A stretch of DNA of 7,194 bases from Thermoplasmata archaeon. GTDB taxonomy: Archaea > Thermoplasmatota > Thermoplasmata > Lutacidiplasmatales > UBA184. Position numbers and translations under genes: made by a program. The notes below the pieces were generated by a model that was not told where the DNA came from, did no database searches, and worked only from the letters and a program-made list of their open reading frames with translations. Of this stretch, positions 1 through 6,132 are shown in pieces. The DNA is taken from assembly GCA_030044105.1 (NCBI GenBank), contig JASHWL010000204.1, positions 1 to 7,194 of the forward strand. The letters are read 5' to 3'. Position 1 is the stretch's first letter. Each line of letters begins with the position of its first letter.

Positions 1-1053
1 GCGACCAGCGGCCACATCGGGCGGCTCAAGGCGAAGCTCGCGGTCCTCCGCCTCGAGCGGGAGACCCGCGCGAAGGGCAAGGGCGGAGGGGTCGGCTACG
101 GGGTCCGGAAGAGCGGCCACGCGACGGTCGGCCTCGTGGGCTACCCGTCGGTGGGAAAGTCGACCCTCCTCAATCGGCTGACCGCGGCGGAGAGCGAGAC
201 CGGCGCCTACGATTTCACCACGGTCTCGATCATCCCCGGGATGCTCCGCTGGGGCGGCGCGTCGATCCAGATCCTCGACATGCCCGGCCTCGTGCCCGGG
301 GCCGCGCGCGGACGCGGTCGCGGCCGGGAGGTGCTCTCGGTCGTGCGCTCCGTGGATCTCATCCTCTTCATGATCGACCCGGAGCACACCAACCTCCGGG
401 CCCTCGTCACCGAGCTCGAGGGCGCCGGCGTGCGGATCAACGGGCGCCCCCCGAAGATCGTCGTCACGCACTCGGAGCGGGGGGGCCTCACGATCTCGAG
501 CACCGTCCGGCTCACGCATCTCGCGGGCGGTCTGGCAAGCCAGATCGCCCGCGAGTTCGGCTTCCACAACGGATCGATCGTCTTCCGGGAGGACGCGACC
601 GCCGACCAGCTGATCGACGTGCTCGCCGGCAATCGGGTCTACGTGCCGGCCCTCCTGGCCGTGAACAAGAGCGAACTGCTCTCGCCCGCCGACCGCGCGC
701 GGATGGTGCTCGAGCTGCGACCCTTCGATCCGATCTTCGTCTCCGCGCGCGACCGACTCGGGCTCGACGCGTTGGTCGACCGGATCGGCCACGCGCTTCG
801 GTTCATCCGGGTCTACGTGAAGCCGCCCGGCCGCCCGCCCGACAAGGACGAGCCGGTGATCCTCCGGGAGGGCAACACCGTGCAGTCCCTCCTGGGTCGC
901 CTCCCGCCCGAGCTCGATCGCACGTTCCGCACCGCGCTCGTCTGGGGCCCGAGCGCCCGGTTCCCGGGGCAGACCGTGGGCCGGGACCACGTCCTCGCCG
1001 ACGAGGACATCGTCACGATCGTCGTCGCGCGCGGGGCCGTGCGGCCCGCGTGA
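1..1053 (+). CDS. drg: DRG/Obg-family GTP-binding protein with C-terminal TGS domain (5' partial)
   Basis: Translation-associated GTPase of the developmentally regulated GTP-binding (DRG) family, thought to act at the ribosome in the cytoplasm. The frame is open from base 1, and the first visible residues (HIGRLKAKLAVLR) match the family's N-terminal helix, so about 20-30 residues lie off the window. In the 350 visible residues I see a Gly-rich linker (28-34), the P-loop GYPSVGKS (47-54), the DRG switch YDFTTVSIIPG, G3 DMPG (93-96) followed by a GRGRGREV stretch, a DRG-specific insert (STVRLTHL to REDATADQLIDV), G4 as NKSE (222-225) instead of NKxD, G5 SAR (248-250), and a TGS domain from about 268 (FIRVYVKPPG) to the end. 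An internal GTG at 136 is not the start, because the P-loop strand begins upstream of it. The gene converges on flpA and overlaps its 3' end by 41 bp. The family call is very secure; the cellular role is inferred from homologues. Confidence 0.95.
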   Translation, partial: ATSGHIGRLKAKLAVLRLERETRAKGKGGGVGYGVRKSGHATVGLVGYPSVGKSTLLNRLTAAESETGAYDFTTVSIIPGMLRWGGASIQILDMPGLVPGAARGRGRGREVLSVVRSVDLILFMIDPEHTNLRALVTELEGAGVRINGRPPKIVVTHSERGGLTISSTVRLTHLAGGLASQIAREFGFHNGSIVFREDATADQLIDVLAGNRVYVPALLAVNKSELLSPADRARMVLELRPFDPIFVSARDRLGLDALVDRIGHALRFIRVYVKPPGRPPDKDEPVILREGNTVQSLLGRLPPELDRTFRTALVWGPSARFPGQTVGRDHVLADEDIVTIVVARGAVRPA

Positions 1054-1783
1054 CCGGCCGCAGCGACCTCGGCGGTCCCCCGGCGCCGCCCCGCAGACGA
1101 CCCCCGAGCAGGAAGTGGCCCCGGTGGAAGGGGTCGAGCCGCACGGACGGCACCAGATCGACGAACGACGCGAGCTCCCGCGTCGCCGCCTCGAGATGGC
1201 CGGCCGGATCGCGCTCCCGGCCCATGCTCGCGGTCTTCAGGGCGAGGACGACCGGCGCCCCGGCGCCCTCGAGGAACAGTTCCGCGTTCGTCCGGACGAT
1301 CGCGACCTGGTCGGGTTGCGCGACGTCCGCGTAGAGCCCGAGCGCCGGGCCGACCCACGCCGCGTAGCCACGCGGGGCGCGGGCATCCGCGAGGACCGGC
1401 AGGAGGTTCGGCCATCGCTCGGCGAGCGCGAGCAGGCGGGCGAACGGCCGGGGGCTGCGCTCGACCGCATAGAGACGCCCCTCCGGTCCGAGAAGGTCGG
1501 CCACATGGGAGGCGGTCGTGCCGCTCGCGGCGCCGAGGTAGAGCCACGACTCGCCGGGCGCCGGCAGCGGACCGGTCCAGCCCCGCACGAGCCCGGCGGA
1601 CAGCTTGCTCCGCCCCGGCTCGAACTGCCGGTAGGCCCGCTCGCCGACATGCAGCCAGCGCTCGCCGTAGACCGGCGGCAGTGCGCCGACCGCCTCGGTC
1701 AGGAGCTCGGTCCGGTCCCGCATCTCCCGACGGACCAGGCGGGGGGATCGGGGCTCCGGGACGAGGCGGACGCGCGGAGTCAT
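1013..1783 (-). CDS. flpA: Fibrillarin-like rRNA/tRNA 2'-O-methyltransferase
   Basis: SAM-dependent methyltransferase that, with Nop5, L7Ae and box C/D guide RNAs, methylates the 2'-OH of rRNA and tRNA riboses. The protein has 256 residues. Seen in it: YRQFEPGRSKL (51-61), typical of the archaeal fibrillarin N-domain junction; the SAM loop LYLGAASGTTASHVAD (81-96); YAVE (105-108); LADAR (131-135); DVAQPDQ (153-159); LALK with K183; and GHFLL with H223. These cover the catalytic Asp, Lys and His expected for the family. The ATG at 1783 follows GAGGAGG and overlaps the nop5 stop as ATGA, indicating translational coupling. The conserved fold ends near residue 229. A further 27 or so residues, rich in Arg, Gly and Pro, follow, and the last dozen are antisense to the DRG gene. 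An in-frame open stretch continues far upstream through nop5 and purF but is a GC-rich artefact. Confidence 0.93.
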   Translation of the reverse strand: MTPRVRLVPEPRSPRLVRREMRDRTELLTEAVGALPPVYGERWLHVGERAYRQFEPGRSKLSAGLVRGWTGPLPAPGESWLYLGAASGTTASHVADLLGPEGRLYAVERSPRPFARLLALAERWPNLLPVLADARAPRGYAAWVGPALGLYADVAQPDQVAIVRTNAELFLEGAGAPVVLALKTASMGRERDPAGHLEAATRELASFVDLVPSVRLDPFHRGHFLLGGRLRGGAGGPPRSLRPVTRAARPRARRRS

Positions 1784-2673
1784 GGCCTCCTCGCGCGGAG
1801 CTGCTCCACGCGTCGGTCCCGTCGGGCGACCAGTCGGGGGCTGAGATCGGCGCGGGTCGTGGCGTCGGCGCGCGCGGCAATCGCGGCCAGCGCGGCCAGG
1901 CTCCGGGCGTACGCGCCGCGACGGTCGGGGGGAACGTCCTCCATCCGGTCGGCGCGGTACAGGACCCCGAACCGGGGGCCGCGCTCGGGCGAGGGGCGCC
2001 GCCGCGAGCCCAGGAGCTGGATCCGCGCGCCCCGCATACGGCCCAGCGCCTCCACCCCGCCGGCCCCGGCGACGAGCCGCGCGGCGACGCGCTCGCCGAC
2101 CAGGGCCGCGAGGTTCGGCACGACCCGGCGCGCCTGCTCCGCGAGGCGATCGCGGAGCCGCTCGTGGTGGCGCTCGAGCGAGGCGCGGACCGCGGCCCAC
2201 GCCGCCGCGTACTCTCGGAGGCTGGTTTGCTCCGGCGCGAGGAACGCCTCGGCCGCCCGCTGCTCCCGACCGACCGCGCGCTCGAAGCGCTCCTCCTCGC
2301 GCGCGAGCGAGATGAGCACCTCCTCGGGGGAGGCTAGCACCCGCTCGAGCGTCGCCCGGGCGTGCGCGAGCACGGCGGCTCGCTCGGCCGTGCGGGCGAC
2401 GCGAGGGAGGGCCCGTCGGGCGGAACGGAGGGTCTCGTCCGTCGCGAGCCCGAGCCGGCGACCCAGCACGGCGGAGATCGCCTCCGCGCGCCCCGGTTCG
2501 TCCGCGACCAACGCGACCTCCCCGGGAAGCGTCCGGAGCTCGCGCTCCAGCCCCGCGGGCAGCGCCGCGGCGGGCAGTTCCCGCGACGCGGCCCGGGGAA
2601 AGGAGCGGGCCCGCCCGTCCGGCCCTACGAGGTAGAGCTCCCCGAGGCGCGCGACGACGACCGCCGTCGCCAC
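1780..2673 (-). CDS. nop5: Nop5-like box C/D RNP scaffold protein (divergent, short)
   Basis: Scaffold of the archaeal box C/D RNP, which normally links fibrillarin to the L7Ae-bound guide RNA. The 297 residues comprise an N-terminal domain (1 to about 90, beginning with strand-rich VVVARLGELYLVG), an Ala/Glu/Arg helical region (about 95-180) where the family has its coiled coil, and a Nop domain (185 to about 270). The Nop domain starts VPNLAALVGERVAARL, continues GGVEALGRM and IQLLG, and ends in AALAAIAARAD. It is shorter than usual Nop5 proteins (about 350-400 residues). The family GAEK signature after LLG is replaced by GSRR, the following loop is about five residues shorter, and I see no HFPE-like motif in the helical part. 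The GTG at 2673 lies 3 nt after the purF stop, with GAGGAG 9 nt upstream. Adjacency to flpA supports the identity. The family call is good; whether it retains full RNA binding is uncertain. Confidence 0.85.
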   Translation of the reverse strand: MATAVVVARLGELYLVGPDGRARSFPRAASRELPAAALPAGLERELRTLPGEVALVADEPGRAEAISAVLGRRLGLATDETLRSARRALPRVARTAERAAVLAHARATLERVLASPEEVLISLAREEERFERAVGREQRAAEAFLAPEQTSLREYAAAWAAVRASLERHHERLRDRLAEQARRVVPNLAALVGERVAARLVAGAGGVEALGRMRGARIQLLGSRRRPSPERGPRFGVLYRADRMEDVPPDRRGAYARSLAALAAIAARADATTRADLSPRLVARRDRRVEQLRARRP

Positions 2674-2676
2674 ACC

Positions 2677-4083
2677 CTAGAACTCCTCGAGCAGCTTCTG
2701 GAAGCGGTGGTGCTCCTCGGGCACCTCGACCGGGTAGCGTCCGGTCAGGCAGCCGAGGCAGAGGTTCTCGGCGGGCAGCGTGATCGCCGCCACGAGCCCT
2801 TCCATCGACAGGTAGTGGACGGAGTCGGCGCCGACGATCCCGGCGACCTCCGCCTCGTCCCGGTCGTGCGCGACCAGGTCGCGGCGGTCCTTCATGTCGA
2901 TCCCGAAGTAGCACGGGGCCCGGATCGGCGGGCACCCGACGCGCACGTCGACGCGCGTCGCGCCCGCGTCGCGGACCATCTGCACGATCTCGCGGAGCGT
3001 CGTGCCGCGCACGATCGAATCGTCGATGAGGACGATCCGCTTCCCCTTGAGGAGCCCCGGCACCGGGTGCAGCTTCACGCGCACCTCGAACTCCCGGCGC
3101 CGTTGGTCGGGCAGGATGAACGTCCGCTCGACGAACCGGTTCTTGATCAGCGCCTCCGCGTACGGGATCTTCGACTCCTCGGCGAAGCCGAGCGCCTGCG
3201 GGCGCGCCGAGTCCGGGACCGGGACGACCAGGTCCGCCTCGACCGGGCTCTCGCGGGCGAGCCGCTGGCCGATGCGGTGGCGGACCTCGTAGATCGGAAC
3301 GCCCTCGGCGATCGAGTCGGGCCGCGAGAAGTAGACCCACTCGAACATGCAGTGAGCCCGCTCGCCCGAGCTCGGGATCCGCGAGGAGCGCGCGAGCTGC
3401 CCGCGCTCGAGGACGAGGACCTCCCCCGGGAGCACGTCGCGGACGATCTTCCCGCCCATGAGCTCGAGGGCAACCGACTCGCTGGCGACCGCGACGCCGC
3501 CCTCGACCGTGCCGAAGACGAGGGGCCGGATGCCCAGCGGGTCCCGGAACGCGTAGACCCGGCCGCCGGTGACCATGACGACGGCGTAGCCGCCGACCAG
3601 CTCCGTGCACGCCCGGCGGATCGCCGCATCGAGGTCGCGCGTGTGGCCGTGCTCGAGCGCGATCGCCTGGGCCATCGATTCGGTGTCGGCGTTCCCGAGC
3701 AGCTCGATGCCCTGGCCCTGGATCCGTCGCCGGATCCGCTCGTAGTTCACGAGGTCGCCGTTCGCTCCGAGCGCCGCGTCCTCGTCGCGGAGCTTGAAGA
3801 CGATCGGTTGCGCGTTCTCGAGGTCCGAGTCGCCGGTGGTCGGGTAGCGCACGTGGCCGATCCCCGTCGGGCCCCGCAGCGCGTCGAGCATCTCCTGCGT
3901 GAAGATCTCGTGGACGAGGCCCATGCCCTTGCGGTGGTAGAGCGTGCCGTGGCTGGTGGTCGCGATCCCGGCGGACTCCTGGCCCCGGTGCTGGAGCGCA
4001 CGGAGCCCCCGGAACAGGTAGGGGGCCGCGCCCTTGCCCTGGAGCGATACGCCGACGACGCCGCAGCTATCCCGGGCCGGCAT
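2677..4083 (-). CDS. purF: Amidophosphoribosyltransferase (glutamine PRPP amidotransferase)
   Basis: Catalyses the first committed step of de novo purine synthesis: PRPP plus glutamine gives 5-phosphoribosylamine, glutamate and pyrophosphate. The full-length protein has 468 residues. The N-terminal Ntn glutaminase domain has its nucleophile at Cys7 (SCGVVGV), so a six-residue propeptide would have to be removed. QHRGQESAGI (31-40), RYPTTG (80-85) and ANGDLVN (107-113) form the glutamine site. The phosphoribosyltransferase domain carries the PRPP loop VLIDDSIVRGTT (351-362). Cys245 (HCMFEW), Cys391 (APCYFGID), and Cys442 and Cys445 (CLGC) match the four [4Fe-4S] ligands of the Bacillus-type enzyme, so a cluster is likely. 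The ATG at 4083 places Cys7 correctly; no good Shine-Dalgarno sits at normal distance, though GGGAGGAG lies about 20 nt upstream. It heads the purF-nop5-flpA cluster. Confidence 0.97.
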   Translation of the reverse strand: MPARDSCGVVGVSLQGKGAAPYLFRGLRALQHRGQESAGIATTSHGTLYHRKGMGLVHEIFTQEMLDALRGPTGIGHVRYPTTGDSDLENAQPIVFKLRDEDAALGANGDLVNYERIRRRIQGQGIELLGNADTESMAQAIALEHGHTRDLDAAIRRACTELVGGYAVVMVTGGRVYAFRDPLGIRPLVFGTVEGGVAVASESVALELMGGKIVRDVLPGEVLVLERGQLARSSRIPSSGERAHCMFEWVYFSRPDSIAEGVPIYEVRHRIGQRLARESPVEADLVVPVPDSARPQALGFAEESKIPYAEALIKNRFVERTFILPDQRRREFEVRVKLHPVPGLLKGKRIVLIDDSIVRGTTLREIVQMVRDAGATRVDVRVGCPPIRAPCYFGIDMKDRRDLVAHDRDEAEVAGIVGADSVHYLSMEGLVAAITLPAENLCLGCLTGRYPVEVPEEHHRFQKLLEEF

Positions 4084-4130
4084 GCGAGGGACCTGGGCGA
4101 GAGGGCTCCTCCCGTCCGGTCCACTCGGCC

Positions 4131-4145
4131 CCGCTTCTTAAGCGG
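4131..4145. promoter_or_regulatory. Perfect palindrome in the rpl12-purF gap (possible purF promoter or operator)
   Basis: CCGCTT-CTT-AAGCGG is a perfect 6-bp inverted repeat around a 3-bp centre, lying in the 84-nt gap between rpl12 and purF (4084-4167). On the minus strand it contains the only AT-rich stretch of the gap (CTTAAGAAG). If this serves as a TATA-like box, transcription would start near 4110 and give purF a leader of about 27 nt. The symmetry could equally be a repressor site or a short RNA hairpin at the end of the stalk operon. There is no T-run to support a terminator. The function is inferred; only the symmetry is seen. Confidence 0.35.
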
Positions 4146-4167
4146 TGCGGAACGAGTAACGCGACCT

Positions 4168-4485
4168 TCAGCCGAAGAGGGCGGAGAGACCCTCGGCCGC
4201 CTCCTCCTCGGAGACGCCCTTCTCTTCCTTCTTCTCCTCTTCCTTCTTCTCGCCCTTCGCGTCCTTCTTGTCGGACGGCGCGGCGGCGGCGGGTGCCGGC
4301 GCGGAGAACGTCTCGGCCTTCGCGAGGACCTCGGTCAGGTTGACGCCCTCGAGCGAGGCGAGCAGCCCCTTGACGCGGGCCGCGTCCGGGGAGAACCCGG
4401 CGGCGGTCAGCACGCCCGTGAGACCCTTCTCGTCGATCGGCTTTCCGGCGGCGTTGAGCAGCAGCGCACCATACACGTACTCCAT
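4168..4485 (-). CDS. rpl12: Archaeal large-subunit stalk protein P1 (L12)
   Basis: Acidic stalk protein that dimerises on P0 and recruits translation factors to the ribosome. The 105 residues form the classic three parts: an N-terminal dimerisation domain (MEYVYGALLL to about 58), an Ala/Pro then Lys/Glu hinge (61-90), and the C-terminal factor-binding tail EEEAAEGLSALFG (93-105). I chose the ATG at 4485 because MEYVYGALLL matches the family start and GGAG lies 8 nt upstream. A GTG nine bases further upstream (4494) would only add three residues and overlaps that ribosome-binding site. It is the last gene of rpl1-rpl10-rpl12, 31 nt after rpl10. The hinge gives a 35-nt all-purine run on the coding strand. 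The call is very secure. Confidence 0.96.
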   Translation of the reverse strand: MEYVYGALLLNAAGKPIDEKGLTGVLTAAGFSPDAARVKGLLASLEGVNLTEVLAKAETFSAPAPAAAAPSDKKDAKGEKKEEEKKEEKGVSEEEAAEGLSALFG

Positions 4486-4516
4486 CTCTCTCACTCCGTG
4501 GACTTTCGGGGGAACC

Positions 4517-5377
4517 TCAAGTGCCTGTAAGCTTGGCGACCGCCGCCGCCTCGCGCATCGCCTTCGCGAACAGCGGCTCGATCGTCTCGGGGGTCGCGAA
4601 CCCGGCGGCGAGGGCCACTCCCAGGGCGCGTCGGTGCGCCCTCGTGAGGAGCAGCGGCGCGGTCTCCTTCGTGGCGTAGCCGACCTCGACCGCGAGGCCG
4701 AGCGCGGCTCGGGCGGCGCGGGCGAGCGCCGCGCGCTGCGCGTCCAGATCGATCGCGAGGACGTCGGGCGGGTAGAACGTCTCGCCGTCGACGACGGCCC
4801 GCAGGTTGAGTCCGACCTCGAGCGGGAAGATCTCGAGCCGCGTGAGCATCCCCGCGACCTCGCGCGAGATGTGGTCGCCGGCCTTCACGATCGTGGTGTC
4901 CTTCTTCAGGACGACCTTGCCCTTCTCGATCGCCGCCGGGAACCCGGCGTGCTGGAGCTCGCCCACGATCGGGCCGGGCTTGAAATTGGTCGTCCCCGCC
5001 GGGACGAGGATGTCGTTCGGAGCCACCTCACCGCCTCGCGCCGGGGTGGGGGATCGGGTCCGGAGCAGTTCCTGGTAGAGCGCGAACGGGTTGCCCTCGG
5101 CCGCGAGGATCGCGGTCTGGTCCTCGACCTGATCGAGGAGGGGCTTCAGCGACGGACGCTTCCGGCTCGCGTTCTCGATCGCGTGCCGGATCGCACTGTT
5201 GGTCGCGACGCGGATCGGGTGCCCGCGCTGCCGGAGCTCGCGGCGCATCGACTGGAGGGCCGCCGCCGGCACGCCGCGGATCGCCACCACGGCGGTCATC
5301 GGGTGCGCGACGAGGACCTCCTCGAGCTCGGAGACGAGCGCGAGCCGCTCGGGCGGAACGGAACCACGGCCCGGCAT
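4517..5377 (-). CDS. rpl10: Ribosomal stalk base protein P0 (uL10), lacking the usual acidic tail
   Basis: Anchors the stalk to 23S rRNA and carries the P1 dimers. The protein has 286 residues. The rRNA-binding domain (about 10-105) includes LQSMRRELRQRG and VATNSAIRHAIE. An inserted domain follows (about 115-185) with APNDILVPAGTTNFKPGP and LEIFPLEVGLNL. After it come three Ala-rich helices separated by GYATKET and GFATPET (about 212-282), the expected platform for three P1 dimers. The chain then stops at AKLTGT. Archaeal P0 proteins normally continue with an acidic linker and a tail like that of P1 (GLxxLFG). Here only 31 nt separate the stop from rpl12, so a frameshifted tail cannot be hidden downstream. 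The ATG at 5377 has GGAGG 5 nt upstream, directly after the rpl1 stop (10-nt gap). Confidence 0.95.
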   Translation of the reverse strand: MPGRGSVPPERLALVSELEEVLVAHPMTAVVAIRGVPAAALQSMRRELRQRGHPIRVATNSAIRHAIENASRKRPSLKPLLDQVEDQTAILAAEGNPFALYQELLRTRSPTPARGGEVAPNDILVPAGTTNFKPGPIVGELQHAGFPAAIEKGKVVLKKDTTIVKAGDHISREVAGMLTRLEIFPLEVGLNLRAVVDGETFYPPDVLAIDLDAQRAALARAARAALGLAVEVGYATKETAPLLLTRAHRRALGVALAAGFATPETIEPLFAKAMREAAAVAKLTGT

Positions 5378-5387
5378 CGCGTCCTCC

Positions 5388-6026
5388 TCACCAGAGCCGG
5401 ACGGCCGGTCCCATCGAGGTCTTCACGTAGACCGATTCGATGTTCGTGCGGCCGCGCTCGAGCTTGCCCACGATGCGGGTCAGGACCGCGTCGACGTTCT
5501 GGGCGATCTGCTCGGGTTTCATCGACTGCGTGCCGACCGGCGCGTGGAACGTGCGGTTGCCCTTCGAGCGGACCCGGATCGAACGCTTGAGGGCGTTCAC
5601 GAGGTTCGTGGGATCGCTCCCGGGCGGGACAGGCCGCGGCATCTTGCCGCGCGGCCCGAGCACGACGCCGAGCCGCTTGCCGATGGTCGGCATCAGGGGA
5701 GCCTCGGCGAGGAAGAAGTCGATGGAGTTCGCCGCCTTCTTCGCGCTCTTCTTGTCCTTCGCGAAGTCGTCGAGCTCGTTCGCGGGGACCACCAAGTCCG
5801 CGACGCCGCGGACCTTCTGCAGGAGCTCGGGCGATCCGAACACCCCGACCTTCACCGGCTTGCCGCGCCCGTTCGGGAGCTGCACCTCGTCCTCGAGGCG
5901 GTTCTTCGGGACCGTGAGGTCGAGGTCCTTCAGGTTGATCGCGAGCTCGACGGTCTGCCCGAACTTCCGCTCGGGCGTCTTCCCGAGCGCTTCGGTGACC
6001 ACTTCCAGCGACGGGCGATCCGCCAT
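5388..6026 (-). CDS. rpl1: Ribosomal protein L1 (uL1)
   Basis: Primary rRNA-binding protein of the mobile L1 stalk near the E site; in several archaea it also represses its own operon by binding its mRNA. The 212 residues match the normal archaeal length. Domain I includes KFGQTVELAINLKDLDL (21-37). The central domain includes GVFGS, ADLVVPANELDDFAKD and GKRLGVVLGPRGKMPRP (116-132). The C-terminal part returns to domain I and ends TSMGPAVRLW, typical of the family. The ATG at 6026 is preceded by GAGGG with a 4-nt spacer and by a TATA box. It is the first gene of the operon; no L11 gene precedes it, unlike the L11-L1-L10-L12 order of some archaea. I did not identify an mRNA copy of the rRNA L1 site with confidence. 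Confidence 0.97.
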   Translation of the reverse strand: MADRPSLEVVTEALGKTPERKFGQTVELAINLKDLDLTVPKNRLEDEVQLPNGRGKPVKVGVFGSPELLQKVRGVADLVVPANELDDFAKDKKSAKKAANSIDFFLAEAPLMPTIGKRLGVVLGPRGKMPRPVPPGSDPTNLVNALKRSIRVRSKGNRTFHAPVGTQSMKPEQIAQNVDAVLTRIVGKLERGRTNIESVYVKTSMGPAVRLW

Positions 6027-6063
6027 GGTACCCTCGTGGGCGCGGCGGCCGAAAAGGGCTTGC

Positions 6064-6071
6064 TACATAAG
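6064..6071 (-). promoter_or_regulatory. TATA box of the rpl1-rpl10-rpl12 operon
   Basis: On the minus strand CTTATGTA stands out from very GC-rich surroundings and resembles the archaeal TATA box; the preceding CGAATG could serve as the BRE. A start about 26 nt downstream would fall near 6041, giving a short leader of about 15 nt that contains the GAGGG ribosome-binding site of rpl1. The rest of the 94-bp gap (6027-6120) holds two copies of GGCGCGGGCCC (6078-6088 and 6104-6114) upstream of this box. Confidence 0.7.
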
Positions 6072-6077
6072 CATTCG

Positions 6078-6114
6078 GGCGCGGGCCCCTCGAAAGCGCG
6101 ACCGGCGCGGGCCC
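6078..6114. repeat. Direct repeat GGCGCGGGCCC upstream of the rpl1 promoter
   Basis: Two identical 11-bp copies lie at 6078-6088 and 6104-6114, 26 bp apart start to start, immediately upstream of the rpl1 TATA box and downstream of the GNAT stop. Each contains the palindrome GGGCCC. The position is suitable for a regulator site, but such words recur readily in DNA this GC-rich, so a function is only a suggestion. Confidence 0.35.
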
Positions 6115-6132
6115 GCCGGCTCAGACGCCGGC
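6115..6132 (-). other. Small hairpin across the GNAT stop codon
   Basis: GCCGGC at 6115-6120 and 6127-6132 can pair around a 6-nt loop that contains the GNAT stop codon. It could act as a 3'-end structure of the GNAT message, but no T-run follows on the minus strand, so a canonical terminator is not supported. Confidence 0.2.

Noticed and set aside
1115..2635. Long plus-strand open frames opposite flpA and nop5
   Set aside because: Low-complexity Arg/Ala/Ser-rich translations antisense to recognisable genes; no motif and no promoter.
1784..3610. Long open stretch in frame upstream of flpA that would make an 865-residue protein
   Set aside because: It overlaps nop5 and most of purF in another frame, is composed mostly of Arg, Gly, Pro and Ala, and shows no domain. 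Stop codons are rare in any frame at this GC content.
4217..4251. 35-nt all-pyrimidine run on the plus strand (possible triplex DNA or terminator T-tract)
   Set aside because: It is fully explained by the Lys/Glu hinge codons (AAG, GAG, GAA) of rpl12 on the other strand.
2362..4530. 722-residue plus-strand open frame opposite purF and rpl12
   Set aside because: It mirrors the conserved PurF and P1 genes codon for codon; the Asp/Arg/Leu-rich product is typical of antisense to GC-rich genes.
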